From the NCBI GenBank assembly GCA_900541345.1, contig UQJE01000014.1, positions 1 to 42,316 on the forward strand: 42,316 nt of DNA, written 5' to 3'. This document shows, one piece after another, positions 34,482 through 42,304 of the stretch. Positions within the stretch are counted from its first letter, which is position 1; each line of letters starts with the position of its first letter. A model generated the notes under the pieces. It saw only the letters and a program-made list of their open reading frames with translations. It made no database searches and was not told where the DNA came from. The translations under genes and the position numbers were made by a program. Origin of the DNA: an uncultured Blautia sp. (lineage in GTDB: Bacteria; Bacillota; Clostridia; Lachnospirales; Lachnospiraceae).

Positions 34482-35459
34482 ATGCGTAAAAGAAGAAAAA
34501 ACGAAGACGGAGGATTTAATGTCTGGCGTTCTTATTCGGATATGATGGCTGGTGTTCTGCTTCTTTTCGTGTTGATCATGTGCGTCACTCTTTTTCAGGC
34601 GCAGAAAAGCTATAACGAAAGTATTAAGGAGCGAGATGAAAAAATAGCGCTTCAGGAGGAATACACAGCAGAGATTCTGGCGCAGCAGTCCGCTCTTGAC
34701 GAAAAAGAGGGACTTCTTCAGAATCAGGATGAGCAGTTAAAAAGCCAGGATCAGCAGCTTGCAGAACAGAAGCAGCTTCTTGCAGATCTGGCGGCAAAGC
34801 TGAAAAATCAGGAAAAGACTCTGGATAAACAGCAGTCCGCTCTCGATGAAAAAACAGCACTTCTTGCAGATCAGCAGCAGAAAATTGATAATATCATCGG
34901 TGTAAAAGCAGAAGTTGTAGAATCCTTAAAAAAAGAATTTTCAAAAAATAATGTAAATGTGGATATTGATTCCAAGACAGGGGCGTTGACCCTGGATGCA
35001 AATGTTATGTTTGCATATGACGAGGCAGAGCTTACAGAGGAAGGAAAGTCGGCACTTAAAAATATTCTTCCTATTTACTGTAAGGTGCTTCTTGAGAAGG
35101 AGCACAAGCCGTATCTTGCGGAGATTATTATTGACGGATATACAGATACAGACGGTGATTATGCCTACAACCTAGAGCTTTCTCAGCAGCGTTCCCTTGC
35201 AGTAGCGCAGTATCTGCTTGATATTCAGGGAGAGTTTTTATCAAATGAGGAGGCCCTTGATCTGCAGGATTATCTCACGGTAAACGGTCACTCCATGTCA
35301 AATCCTGTTCTGGATTCCGATGGGAATGTAGATAAGGACGCATCCCGTCGTGTGGAAGTAAAATTCCGTTTAAAGGACGATGAGATGATCGACGAGCTGA
35401 ATAAGATTATGACAGATTCTCAAAAAAAAGAGGCAACAGAAGAAAAAAAGAATGAGTAA
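34482..35459 (+). CDS. OmpA/MotB-type peptidoglycan-binding partner (ZorB-like)
   Basis: Short cytoplasmic start, then W15RSYSDMMAGVLLLFVLIM with Asp20 at the place of the ion-binding Asp of MotB, and one membrane helix (~21-38). A heptad-like coiled coil rich in Gln, Leu and Asp/Glu (~45-138; QQSALDEK recurs) leads to an OmpA-like domain (~150-305: DGYTDTDGDYAYNLELSQQRSLAVAQYL and SRRVEVKF). Length 325. The WxxxSDxMxG opening is closer to ZorB than to flagellar MotB (from memory). The long coiled coil between membrane and wall domain is longer than in usual MotB, possibly to span a thick wall. Shares a transcript with the ZorA-like gene. Confidence 0.85.
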   Translation: MRKRRKNEDGGFNVWRSYSDMMAGVLLLFVLIMCVTLFQAQKSYNESIKERDEKIALQEEYTAEILAQQSALDEKEGLLQNQDEQLKSQDQQLAEQKQLLADLAAKLKNQEKTLDKQQSALDEKTALLADQQQKIDNIIGVKAEVVESLKKEFSKNNVNVDIDSKTGALTLDANVMFAYDEAELTEEGKSALKNILPIYCKVLLEKEHKPYLAEIIIDGYTDTDGDYAYNLELSQQRSLAVAQYLLDIQGEFLSNEEALDLQDYLTVNGHSMSNPVLDSDGNVDKDASRRVEVKFRLKDDEMIDELNKIMTDSQKKEATEEKKNE

Positions 35460-35466
35460 AATGGAA

Positions 35467-35495
35467 AGCGGCTGTCCAGATGGGCAGCCGTTTTT
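35467..35495 (+). terminator. Terminator after the ZorB-like gene
   Basis: CGGCTGtCC / GGgCAGCCG stem (about 35469-35490) followed by TTTTT. Confidence 0.85.
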
Positions 35496-35515
35496 AGAGG
35501 AAGTCTTGATTTGTT

Positions 35516-36217
35516 TTATTTATTTGCGGCAGGTGTTTTATAAAGCCCGGGGTTAGTAGTTGCTGTGCGTATCTGATTCAGGGCTTTGGAAACTGCCGGA
35601 ATGGAGATGACGATCACAGTAAGAATACCTTCTGCCAGAATGAAGCTGTAATTATAAATGATTGGATAGAGAGCAGTTAAGGATTTCGGGAAATTGGCCG
35701 GCATGTAATCCATCCAGTACAGGTATCCGCCGAGTGCGTGGAATGCGCCTCTTGCCAGAATGGCAGCCAGATACGCCTTAACCAGTCCGTGTTTTTTTGA
35801 TTTTGAGAAAAAGCCTGCAATTCCCATAGCGCCAAAAGCAAGAATGTAATCACAGCACACCTGAAACAGGGAAAGTACGTACGGTTCCTGCAGGAACTGG
35901 AAGATTCCGTATACCAGTCCTGTGAGAATTCCTATTTTTGCTCCATACCAGTAGCCGATCAATACGATAAACAGCATACTGAAAAGAGTGACAGAACCGC
36001 CGAAAGGCAGTTTGAAAAGTTTAATGTATGAAGTTACATAAGCAAGTGCAAGCGCAACTGCGCAGGTCACAAGCTGCTGTGTTGTCATTTTTCTGGTGGA
36101 ACTATTTTTTGAACAGAAAAAGATAACAGCGGCTGCAAGCAGAATCACTGCAAGAGCAGAAACTGCATAGCCGGCTGTGGTAAGACCGCCATCGGCGTTT
36201 ACAAGTAATTGAAACAT
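35516..36217 (-). CDS. thiT: Thiamine ECF transporter S component
   Basis: Substrate-binding membrane subunit for thiamine, working with the shared energy-coupling module (not in this window). The core has six hydrophobic segments with KLPFGGSVTLFSMLFIVLIGYWYG and ARGAFHALGGYLYW, as in ThiT. At 233 residues it is longer than usual ThiT (~190) because of an added N-terminal hydrophobic segment (~15-37). The TPP riboswitch directly upstream confirms the thiamine assignment. Confidence 0.92.
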   Translation of the reverse strand: MFQLLVNADGGLTTAGYAVSALAVILLAAAVIFFCSKNSSTRKMTTQQLVTCAVALALAYVTSYIKLFKLPFGGSVTLFSMLFIVLIGYWYGAKIGILTGLVYGIFQFLQEPYVLSLFQVCCDYILAFGAMGIAGFFSKSKKHGLVKAYLAAILARGAFHALGGYLYWMDYMPANFPKSLTALYPIIYNYSFILAEGILTVIVISIPAVSKALNQIRTATTNPGLYKTPAANK

Positions 36218-36228
36218 AATGAAATTTT

Positions 36229-36308
36229 CCTCCTTACGTTGGCATTATCCAAATCAAGTTAAAAGGTCGAAGCCCTGCTTCCTCTCAGCCTGTTGTACAA
36301 GCTCCCTT
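36229..36308 (-). ncRNA. TPP riboswitch (THI element) before thiT
   Basis: On the minus strand the conserved blocks are present in order: GGGAGC, GGCTGAGAGG, GACC, TTGATTTGGATAATGCCA and ACGTAAGGAGG. The ribosome site of thiT (AAGGAGG, 36235-36229) is the end of the aptamer, and no terminator lies between it and the start codon. Control is therefore probably by hiding the ribosome site when thiamine pyrophosphate is bound. Confidence 0.95.
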
Positions 36309-36321
36309 GGTTCAATTTTTA

Positions 36322-36350
36322 AGTATACCACAGGAAGAACCGGGATACAA
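36322..36350 (-). promoter_or_regulatory. Promoter of the TPP riboswitch-thiT transcript
   Basis: On the minus strand TTGTAT (36350-36345), 17-bp spacer ending TGG, and TATACT (36327-36322). The transcript would begin a few bases before the aptamer. Confidence 0.7.
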
Positions 36351-36475
36351 GAAAATTCACAGAAAACAGTAACTTTCGGCAGAAAAAGGAATAAGATAAG
36401 AATAACCGTGTTATTTTGCATCAAATGTGTTATGATAACAGGGAAAAGAAAATAAGGATAGGGAGGAAAAAGGGA

Positions 36476-37252
36476 ATGACGGTTTTCTGGGGCCTTATGA
36501 TTCCGTTTCTCGGAACGTCTCTTGGGGCGGCTTGTGTGTTTTTTATGAAAAAAGATTTAAAACCGTTTGTACAGAAAGGATTTTTAGGGTTTGCATCCGG
36601 CGTTATGGTTGCGGCATCTGTGTGGTCGCTTCTGATTCCGGCGATGGAAATGAGCCAGAAGATGAAAAAATTTGCCTTTGTTCCGGCGGCAGCAGGATTT
36701 TTGCTGGGTATCGGATTTCTGCTTCTCATGGATTCTGTAATTCCTCATCTCCATATGGGGAGTGAGAAGGCGGAAGGACCAAAAACGCAGTTAAAAAAAA
36801 CGACAATGCTTGTCTTTGCAGTCACACTTCACAATATTCCGGAGGGGCTGTCTGCAGGTGCTGTGTTTGCAGGCGTGCTGTCAGGAAATGAAAGTGTGAC
36901 AATGGCAGGGGCGATTGCTCTCTGTGTGGGAATTGCCATACAGAATTTTCCTGAAGGAGCTGTGATTTCTCTGCCTCTTCGGGGAGAGGGAGCAGGAAGA
37001 GGAAAAGCTTTTCTTTACGGAGTTCTGTCCGGTATAGTAGAGCCGCTTGCAGGAGGGCTGACTCTGATTTTTGCCAGATATGTAAATCCTGCTCTGCCCT
37101 ATCTCCTTTCTTTTGCGGCAGGAGCCATGATTTATGTAGTTGTGGAGGAACTGATTCCCGAAGCGAATGAGGGAGAACACAGCAATGTGGGAACTGTAGC
37201 TTTTGCAGTGGGTTTTGTGGTGATGATGACCCTTGACGTTGTATTTGGATAA
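36476..37252 (+). CDS. ZIP-family divalent metal transporter
   Basis: Eight-helix metal importer of the ZIP family. The metal-site motifs are HNIPEG in helix 4 and NFPEG in helix 5, with EELIPE in a later helix. The short His-containing loop VIPHLHMG lies between helices 3 and 4. GAGG (within 36461-36467) precedes ATG 36476; the open frame to 36416 lacks a ribosome site. Length 258 is usual for ZupT/GufA-type bacterial ZIPs, probably for zinc or iron/manganese. It stands alone. Confidence 0.92.
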   Translation: MTVFWGLMIPFLGTSLGAACVFFMKKDLKPFVQKGFLGFASGVMVAASVWSLLIPAMEMSQKMKKFAFVPAAAGFLLGIGFLLLMDSVIPHLHMGSEKAEGPKTQLKKTTMLVFAVTLHNIPEGLSAGAVFAGVLSGNESVTMAGAIALCVGIAIQNFPEGAVISLPLRGEGAGRGKAFLYGVLSGIVEPLAGGLTLIFARYVNPALPYLLSFAAGAMIYVVVEELIPEANEGEHSNVGTVAFAVGFVVMMTLDVVFG

Positions 37253-37278
37253 AACAAAGGAGAAAAGAGGACCGAAAA

Positions 37279-38154
37279 ATGGCTTTAAAAATTGGAAGAA
37301 ATGATCCGTGCTGGTGCGGAAGCGGAAAAAAATATAAGAAATGCCACGAGGCATTTGATGCAAAATATGAACAGTTCCGTCAAAAGGGTATTCCCGTTCT
37401 GGAGCATGATTTAATTAAGACGCCGGAGCAGATTGAAAAAATAAAAGAAAGCTGCAGGATTAATATTGCAGTTCTTGATTATGTGGCAGAGCATATAGGA
37501 CCAGGTGTAACTACTCAGGAGATTGATAACTGGGTACATGAAGAAACAAGAAAAAGAGGAGGAATACCGGCTCCTCTCGGATACGACGGCTTTCCAAAAA
37601 GTGTGTGCACTTCTATAAATGAGGTAGTATGCCACGGAATCCCTTCTGATGAGACAGTGTTAAAAGAGGGGGATATTATCAATGTAGACGTATCTACTAT
37701 TTATAACGGGTATTTTTCGGACTCTTCCCGTATGTTCTGTATCGGAAAAGTAAGCGAAGAGAAAGAAAAGCTTGTAAAAACAGTGAAGGAATGTGTGGAA
37801 ATCGGAATTTCCAAAGTAAAACCCTGGGAGCCGATTGGAAATATGGGAAGTGCTGTTCATAAACATGCTCTGGAAAACGGCTATACTGTTGTGCGGGAAA
37901 TTGGCGGGCACGGCGTAGGTCTTGAATTCCACGAAGATCCCTGGGTGAGTTATATATCAGAAGAGAACAGTGGTGTTCTTATGGTTCCGGGCATGATTTT
38001 TACGATTGAGCCTATGGTTAATATGGGAACTGATGAAATTTACACAGATGAGGAGGATGAATGGACTGTGCGTACAGTGGATGGTCTTCCGTCCGCTCAG
38101 TGGGAAGTTATGGTTCTTGTGACAGATACTGGCTGTGAGGTACTCTGCTGGTAA
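37279..38154 (+). CDS. map: Methionine aminopeptidase type I with N-terminal SEC-C zinc motif
   Basis: Removes the N-terminal Met of new proteins. Residues 1-25 form a SEC-C motif (GRNDPCWCGSGKKYKKCH), known from SecA, which may bring the enzyme to ribosomes. The pita-bread domain follows with metal ligands Asp in NVDVSTIYNGYFSDSSRMF, His in GGHGVGLEFHEDPWV and Glu in FTIEPM and QWEVMVLV. Length 291 (ordinary bacterial MAP is ~250). SEC-C MAP fusions are known in Clostridia. Followed by a 152-base gap with the rplS promoter and leader. Confidence 0.95.
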   Translation: MALKIGRNDPCWCGSGKKYKKCHEAFDAKYEQFRQKGIPVLEHDLIKTPEQIEKIKESCRINIAVLDYVAEHIGPGVTTQEIDNWVHEETRKRGGIPAPLGYDGFPKSVCTSINEVVCHGIPSDETVLKEGDIINVDVSTIYNGYFSDSSRMFCIGKVSEEKEKLVKTVKECVEIGISKVKPWEPIGNMGSAVHKHALENGYTVVREIGGHGVGLEFHEDPWVSYISEENSGVLMVPGMIFTIEPMVNMGTDEIYTDEEDEWTVRTVDGLPSAQWEVMVLVTDTGCEVLCW

Positions 38155-38200
38155 AATGTTGTGGCAGCAATAAATATTGCTGGCGAGCACAAAAAATAAC

Positions 38201-38229
38201 TTGCATTTGGAAAAAATCTATTGTATAAT
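38201..38229 (+). promoter_or_regulatory. Promoter of rplS
   Basis: TTGCAT (38201-38206), 17-bp spacer, TATAAT (38224-38229). The ~70-base leader to the start codon has a short CTCTG…CAGAG hairpin (38257-38270) and may be an L19 autoregulatory leader, which I could not verify. Confidence 0.7.
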
Positions 38230-38306
38230 TATCTACGTTGTGAAAAAAAGATGGTCCTCTGTTGCAGAGTGCATTAAGAACATCCAGAAGATAAGGAGAA
38301 AAAAAC

Positions 38307-38654
38307 ATGAACGAGATTATTAAAAACATTGAAGCTGCTCAGTTAAAAGCAGAAGTTCCGGAGTTTAAAGTTGGTGATACTGTAAGAGTACACAACCTGA
38401 TCAAAGAGGGAAACCGTGAGAGAGTTCAGATTTTCGAAGGTACTGTTCTCAAAAGACAGGGCGGAAGCACAAGAGAAACTTTCACAGTAAGAAAGAGCTC
38501 CAACGGTGTTGGTGTTGAGAAAACATGGCCATTACACTCTCCGCACGTAGTAAAAGTAGAAGTTATTCGTCATGGTAAAGTACGCCGTGCAAAACTGAAC
38601 TACTTAAGAGATCGTGTAGGTAAAGCTGCAAAAGTTAAAGAGCGCGTAAGATAA
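38307..38654 (+). CDS. rplS: 50S ribosomal protein L19
   Basis: Large-subunit protein at the interface with the 30S subunit. Whole-length match to the family: FKVGDTVRVHNLIKEGNRERVQIFEGTVL, RRTFTVRK-like RETFTVRKSSNGVGVEKTWPLHSP, and the end RRAKLNYLRDRVGKAAKVKER. 115 residues. AAGGAG precedes the ATG. It has its own promoter and terminator. The common partners rimM-trmD are not directly upstream here. Confidence 0.98.
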   Translation: MNEIIKNIEAAQLKAEVPEFKVGDTVRVHNLIKEGNRERVQIFEGTVLKRQGGSTRETFTVRKSSNGVGVEKTWPLHSPHVVKVEVIRHGKVRRAKLNYLRDRVGKAAKVKERVR

Positions 38655-38678
38655 TAAAATAATCGCATAGTTTAAAGA

Positions 38679-38713
38679 AGGGACAATAACATTAGCTATT
38701 GTCCCTCTTTTTC
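38679..38713 (+). terminator. Terminator after rplS
   Basis: AGGGACAATA pairs with TATTGTCCCT (38679-38706), then TCTTTTT. Confidence 0.88.
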
Positions 38714-38745
38714 CATACTGAGAAAGCTTAAAGGCAGGTGGGAAG

Positions 38746-39354
38746 ATGAAGGAGCATGATTGGAAAAACGGAAAATGGAAAGAAAATAAGAGAGTGATAC
38801 AGGCGAAGGAAAAACTGGAGGACACGAGAGTACGGAATATTCTTACGTGGACATTTCAGATAGTAGTAACTCTTGCTTTTGCTGCTCTTGTGGCGATTAT
38901 GATGTTTCAGTCTGTTACTATGCAGGAAAGTTCAATGGAGCCTGCGCTTTCAGTAGGGGAACGTTTTTTTGTGAACCGTCTGAGCTACCGTATGTCAGAC
39001 CCGGAGCGGGGAGATTTAATTGTATTTAGAACAAATGCAAGTGATGAAGCAGCTCTTCATATTCGAAGAGTGATCGGGCTTCCGGGAGAGACGGTTCAAA
39101 TTAAAGACGGACAGATTTTTATAAACGGAGATTTATATGAAGAGGGAAAGGGTTTTTCTGAGATGAACAGCGGAGGGATTGCGGAAAAACCCGTCACTTT
39201 GAAAAGCGGGGAATATTTTGTTCTGGGAGATAACAGGAACAACAGCGAGGACAGCCGCCACGGAGATATAGGTCTTGTAAATAAGAAATACATAGAGGGA
39301 AAACTCTGGTTTACTATTTCTCCGTTAAGAGAAATAGGATTTTTGAAAGGTTAG
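38746..39354 (+). CDS. lepB: Signal peptidase I, with Arg at the catalytic-Lys position
   Basis: Membrane serine protease that removes signal peptides. One membrane helix (~33-55). Box B QESSMEP has the Ser nucleophile at residue 63. Box C RMSDPERGDLIVF and box E GDNRNNSEDSRHG are normal. In box D the family reads K-R-V/I-x-G-L-P-G, with the first Lys as general base; here the codons give HIRRVIGLPGE, so Arg107 stands at that place. Length 202. The flanking order (rplS-lepB-rbgA-rnhB) is the conserved Firmicutes arrangement, so the gene is likely the main signal peptidase. See findings for the Lys-to-Arg question. Confidence 0.92.
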   Translation: MKEHDWKNGKWKENKRVIQAKEKLEDTRVRNILTWTFQIVVTLAFAALVAIMMFQSVTMQESSMEPALSVGERFFVNRLSYRMSDPERGDLIVFRTNASDEAALHIRRVIGLPGETVQIKDGQIFINGDLYEEGKGFSEMNSGGIAEKPVTLKSGEYFVLGDNRNNSEDSRHGDIGLVNKKYIEGKLWFTISPLREIGFLKG

Positions 39355-39363
39355 GTGAAAGAC

Positions 39364-40203
39364 GTGAACGTACAGTGGTATCCAGGTCATATGACTAAGG
39401 CAAAACGGCAGATGCAGGAGGACGTAAAGCTTATTGATTTGATCATTGAGCTTGTAGATGCCCGTGTGCCGCTTTCCAGCAGGAATCCGGATATAGATGA
39501 AATCGGAAAAAATAAGGCACGGTTGATTCTTCTGAATAAGGCAGATCTTGCAGATGAGGCACAGAACGAGGCGTGGAAGGCATATTTTCAGGAAAAAGGC
39601 TTTTATGTGGTAAAAGTTGATTCCAGAAATGGTTTAGGCATGAAATTGGTGCAGAATGTAATCCAGGAAGCGTGCAGGGAAAAAACGGAGAGAGACAGAA
39701 AAAGGGGAATTAAGAACAGACCAATCCGTGCGATGGTCGCGGGGATCCCAAATGTGGGAAAATCTACATTTATTAATACGTTTGCGGGAAAGGCCTGCGC
39801 AAAAACAGGAAACAAGCCAGGTGTTACAAAAGGAAAACAATGGATTCGTCTGAATAAAAATGTGGAACTTCTTGATACGCCGGGAATCCTCTGGCCAAAA
39901 TTCGAGGATCAGGAAGTTGGAAAACGTCTTGCTTTTATCGGATCTGTAAAGGACGATATACTGAATATGGAAGAGTTGGCGCTTGAGTTGATTTCTTATC
40001 TTTGCCAAAATTATCCCGGTGTACTTGCGAAACGTTATAATATTACAGAGGAAGGACAGCCGGTGGATCTGCTGGGAGAGATTGCAAGAGTCAGAGGCTG
40101 TCTGAAAAAAGGGGAAGAACTGGATTACACAAAAGCCACAGGGATTCTTTTTGAAGAATTCAGAAGCGGAAAAATCGGACGCATTACTCTTGAGTGGGCT
40201 TAA
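39364..40203 (+). CDS. rbgA: Ribosome biogenesis GTPase RbgA (YlqF)
   Basis: Circularly permuted GTPase needed for a late step of 50S subunit assembly. G4 (LNKADL) comes before G1 (GIPNVGKST) and G3 (DTPGI), the permuted order of this family. I start it at GTG 39364 because the family begins MNxQWYPGHMTKAKR and AGGTG lies just upstream; a GTG at 39355 is the other choice. About 279 residues, complete with the C-terminal RNA-binding ANTAR-like helical domain. Directly behind lepB and overlapping the frame before rnhB. Confidence 0.95.
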   Translation: MNVQWYPGHMTKAKRQMQEDVKLIDLIIELVDARVPLSSRNPDIDEIGKNKARLILLNKADLADEAQNEAWKAYFQEKGFYVVKVDSRNGLGMKLVQNVIQEACREKTERDRKRGIKNRPIRAMVAGIPNVGKSTFINTFAGKACAKTGNKPGVTKGKQWIRLNKNVELLDTPGILWPKFEDQEVGKRLAFIGSVKDDILNMEELALELISYLCQNYPGVLAKRYNITEEGQPVDLLGEIARVRGCLKKGEELDYTKATGILFEEFRSGKIGRITLEWA

Positions 40204-40214
40204 AGGAGCGAAAT

Positions 40215-40970
40215 ATGATAAAAATCCAGGACATAAAAGAAGAATTTGAAAACGCTTCTCCGGAAGAATATCCGTTTCTTTTCAAAAAATACAGTGAGGA
40301 CAGCAGAAGCGGGGTACAAAAACTCATTGGAAAATATGAGAAAAAAGAAGCGGCTTATCAGGCGGAGCTTGTTCGAACAGAAGAGATGAAACAGTACGAA
40401 AGAAAGTATGAGCATCTTGGATATGTGTGTGGAATTGATGAAGTGGGAAGAGGGCCTCTTGCCGGTCCGGTTGTGGCGTGTGCTGTGATTCTTCCAAGGG
40501 ACTGTCAGATTCTTTATTTAAACGATTCCAAAAAACTCACTGCAAAAAAGAGGGAAGAGCTTTATGAAGTGATTATGAAAGAGGCTGTTTCAGTTGGAGT
40601 GGGAATGGCATCTCCTGCAAGGATTGATGAAATTAATATTCTGCAGGCGACCTATGAGGCAATGCGGGAGGCTTTAGGAAAACTCTCTGTTACGCCGCAG
40701 ATTCTCTTAAATGATGCAGTAACCATACCGGAGGTTATCCTTCCCCAGGTTCCTATTATAAAGGGAGATGCAAAAAGCGTATCGATTGCAGCAGCGAGTA
40801 TTGTGGCAAAAGTAACAAGGGACAAGATGATGGAGGAGTATGATAAAGTCATGCCTCAGTATGGATTTGCGTCAAATAAGGGATACGGGGCTCCGGCTCA
40901 TATAGAGGCTTTGAAAAAATATGGTCCAAGCCCTATTCACAGAAATTCTTTTATCGGACATTTTGTGTGA
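40215..40970 (+). CDS. rnhB: Ribonuclease HII
   Basis: Removes RNA from RNA-DNA hybrids and single ribonucleotides from DNA. The catalytic core begins GIDEVGRGPLAGPVVACAVILP (first Asp-Glu pair); LNDSKKLT and KGDAKSVSIAAASIVAKVTRD carry later acidic residues, and SNKGYGAPAH follows. An N-terminal helical extension of ~75 residues is typical of Firmicutes RnhB. ATG 40215 is chosen for AAGGAG at 40203-40208; the GTG at 40194 lacks one. Its stop overlaps the next start (GTGA). Confidence 0.95.
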   Translation: MIKIQDIKEEFENASPEEYPFLFKKYSEDSRSGVQKLIGKYEKKEAAYQAELVRTEEMKQYERKYEHLGYVCGIDEVGRGPLAGPVVACAVILPRDCQILYLNDSKKLTAKKREELYEVIMKEAVSVGVGMASPARIDEINILQATYEAMREALGKLSVTPQILLNDAVTIPEVILPQVPIIKGDAKSVSIAAASIVAKVTRDKMMEEYDKVMPQYGFASNKGYGAPAHIEALKKYGPSPIHRNSFIGHFV

Positions 40971-41371
40971 GATTTTTTTGGGGAACGGGGGAGATTTTAC
41001 TGAGTGGAAATGAAAACAGGAGGCAGACAGGAGCCCGTTATGAAAAGCTGGCGGCAGAATATCTGGAAAAACAGGGACTTTTTATTCTTGAGAGAAACTA
41101 CAGGTGCAGACAGGGAGAAATCGATCTGATTGCCAGAGACGGGGAGTTTCTTGTGTTCGTGGAAGTGAAATACAGGCAGGGAATAGAAAAGGGAACTTCT
41201 CTTGAGGCGATAAACAGAAGAAAACAGAAAAGGATATGCAGAGCTGCCGGATATTATCTTGTCTGCGAAGTAGGAAGCATGGACGTTTCCTGCAGATTTG
41301 ACGCAGTTGGGATTGATGGGAAGGAAGAAAAGATTTCCTGGATAAAGAATGCCTTTGATTTTGGCTTGTAA
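40967..41371 (+). CDS. YraN/UPF0102 family nuclease-like protein
   Basis: Small protein of the UPF0102 family with a restriction-endonuclease-like (PD-(D/E)xK) core: GEIDLIARDGEFLVFVEVKYR gives the E..D and ExK positions. Members often lie beside rnhB, and a role in DNA processing has been suggested but not shown. GTG 40967 overlaps the rnhB stop by 4 bases. Homology begins only at about residue 16 (RRQTGARYEKLAAEYL), so a start at a non-ATG codon further in is possible. 134 residues. Confidence 0.88.
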   Translation: MRFFWGTGEILLSGNENRRQTGARYEKLAAEYLEKQGLFILERNYRCRQGEIDLIARDGEFLVFVEVKYRQGIEKGTSLEAINRRKQKRICRAAGYYLVCEVGSMDVSCRFDAVGIDGKEEKISWIKNAFDFGL

Positions 41372-41382
41372 GGAGGATGGCT

Positions 41383-42233
41383 TTGGAAATTATCTGGAAC
41401 AGAGAACAGGAAGGAAAAATGGAGGTAAGAGAGAAGAATGGCGTTACGTACCTTTCTTATCCTTCTTTTGAAAAAATTCCGCAAGTGGTGCATGGCTTCA
41501 GCACAAGGCTTGGAGGAGTTAGTGAGGGGATTTATTCCTCTATGAATTTAAGCTTTACAAGAGGGGATTCAGAAGAGGCAGTCAGAGAAAATTACAGGCG
41601 CATGGCAGATGCGTTGGGGTTTTCTTGTGAGGACATTGTGACCTCGGATCAGACGCACACTACAAATGTGCGTGTGATAACAGAGGAGGACAGAGGAAAT
41701 GGCATTACAAGGCCGCGTCCATATACAGATGTGGATGGTATGGTGACGAATGTTCCGGGGCTTGTTCTTGCAACGTTTTATGCAGACTGTGTTCCGCTTT
41801 TCTTTGTGGATCCGATACATGGGGCAGTGGGTCTTTCGCATTCCGGCTGGCGGGGAACTGCCGGGAAAATCGGTGCTGTGACAGTGGAAAAAATGAGAGA
41901 AACTTATGGGAGGACATATACAGTGCCATAGGGCCGTCCATCTGTCAGGAATGTTATGAAGTAAGCGAGGATGTAATAGAAGAGTTTAAGAAAAGTTTTC
42001 AGAAGAAAGACTGGGAGTCTCTTTTTTATAAAAAAGATAACGGAAAATACCAGCTTGACTTATGGGAGGCAAACAGAATAATCATGATAGAGGCGGGAAT
42101 ACAGGAAAGTCATATTTCCATGCCCGGCATCTGTACCTGCCACAATCCGGAATTTCTTTTTTCTCACAGAGCGTCAAAAGGAAAGAGGGGGAATCTGGCG
42201 GCGTTTTTGGGTATAAGAAAACAGGAGAAATAG
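41383..42233 (+). pseudogene. pgeF: PgeF (YfiH/laccase-domain) purine nucleoside phosphorylase, frameshifted
   Basis: Members of the DUF152/YfiH family act as purine nucleoside phosphorylases and adenosine deaminases with a Cys-His-His zinc site. The first frame shows VVHGFSTRLGGVSEG, SDQTHTTNV, DVDGMVTNVPGL, FYADCVPLFFVDP and LSHSGWRGT, but stops at 41931 after TYGRTYTVP. The next frame continues with the right family end, AIGPSICQECYEVSEDV … GICTCHNPEFLFSHR … GNLAAFLGI, to the stop at 42231-42233. One G missing at 41908-41910 (GGGG to GGG) explains it, giving Y-G-E-D-I-Y-S-A-I-G. Start is TTG 41383 (AGGAGG 6 bases away) or ATG 41419. The catalytic Cys-His pair near the end is in the second frame, so the truncated form would be inactive. 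Confidence 0.88.
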
Positions 42234-42243
42234 ATAAAAATAA

Positions 42244-42288
42244 AAAAGCGGCAGCTTTTCGGAAAAACCGGAAGCTGCCGCTTTTAAT
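42244..42288 (+). terminator. Terminator after pgeF
   Basis: A 14-bp perfect stem, 42244-42257 with 42272-42285, with an inner CGG/CCG pair and T-rich 3' side. It could also work in the other direction. Confidence 0.85.
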
Positions 42289-42304
42289 GTGCGCCTTTTT
42301 AGCC

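Noticed and set aside
32835..35459. Flagellar MotA/MotB
   Set aside because: The channel protein has a long tail absent from MotA, the partner has an extended coiled coil, and no flagellar genes are near.
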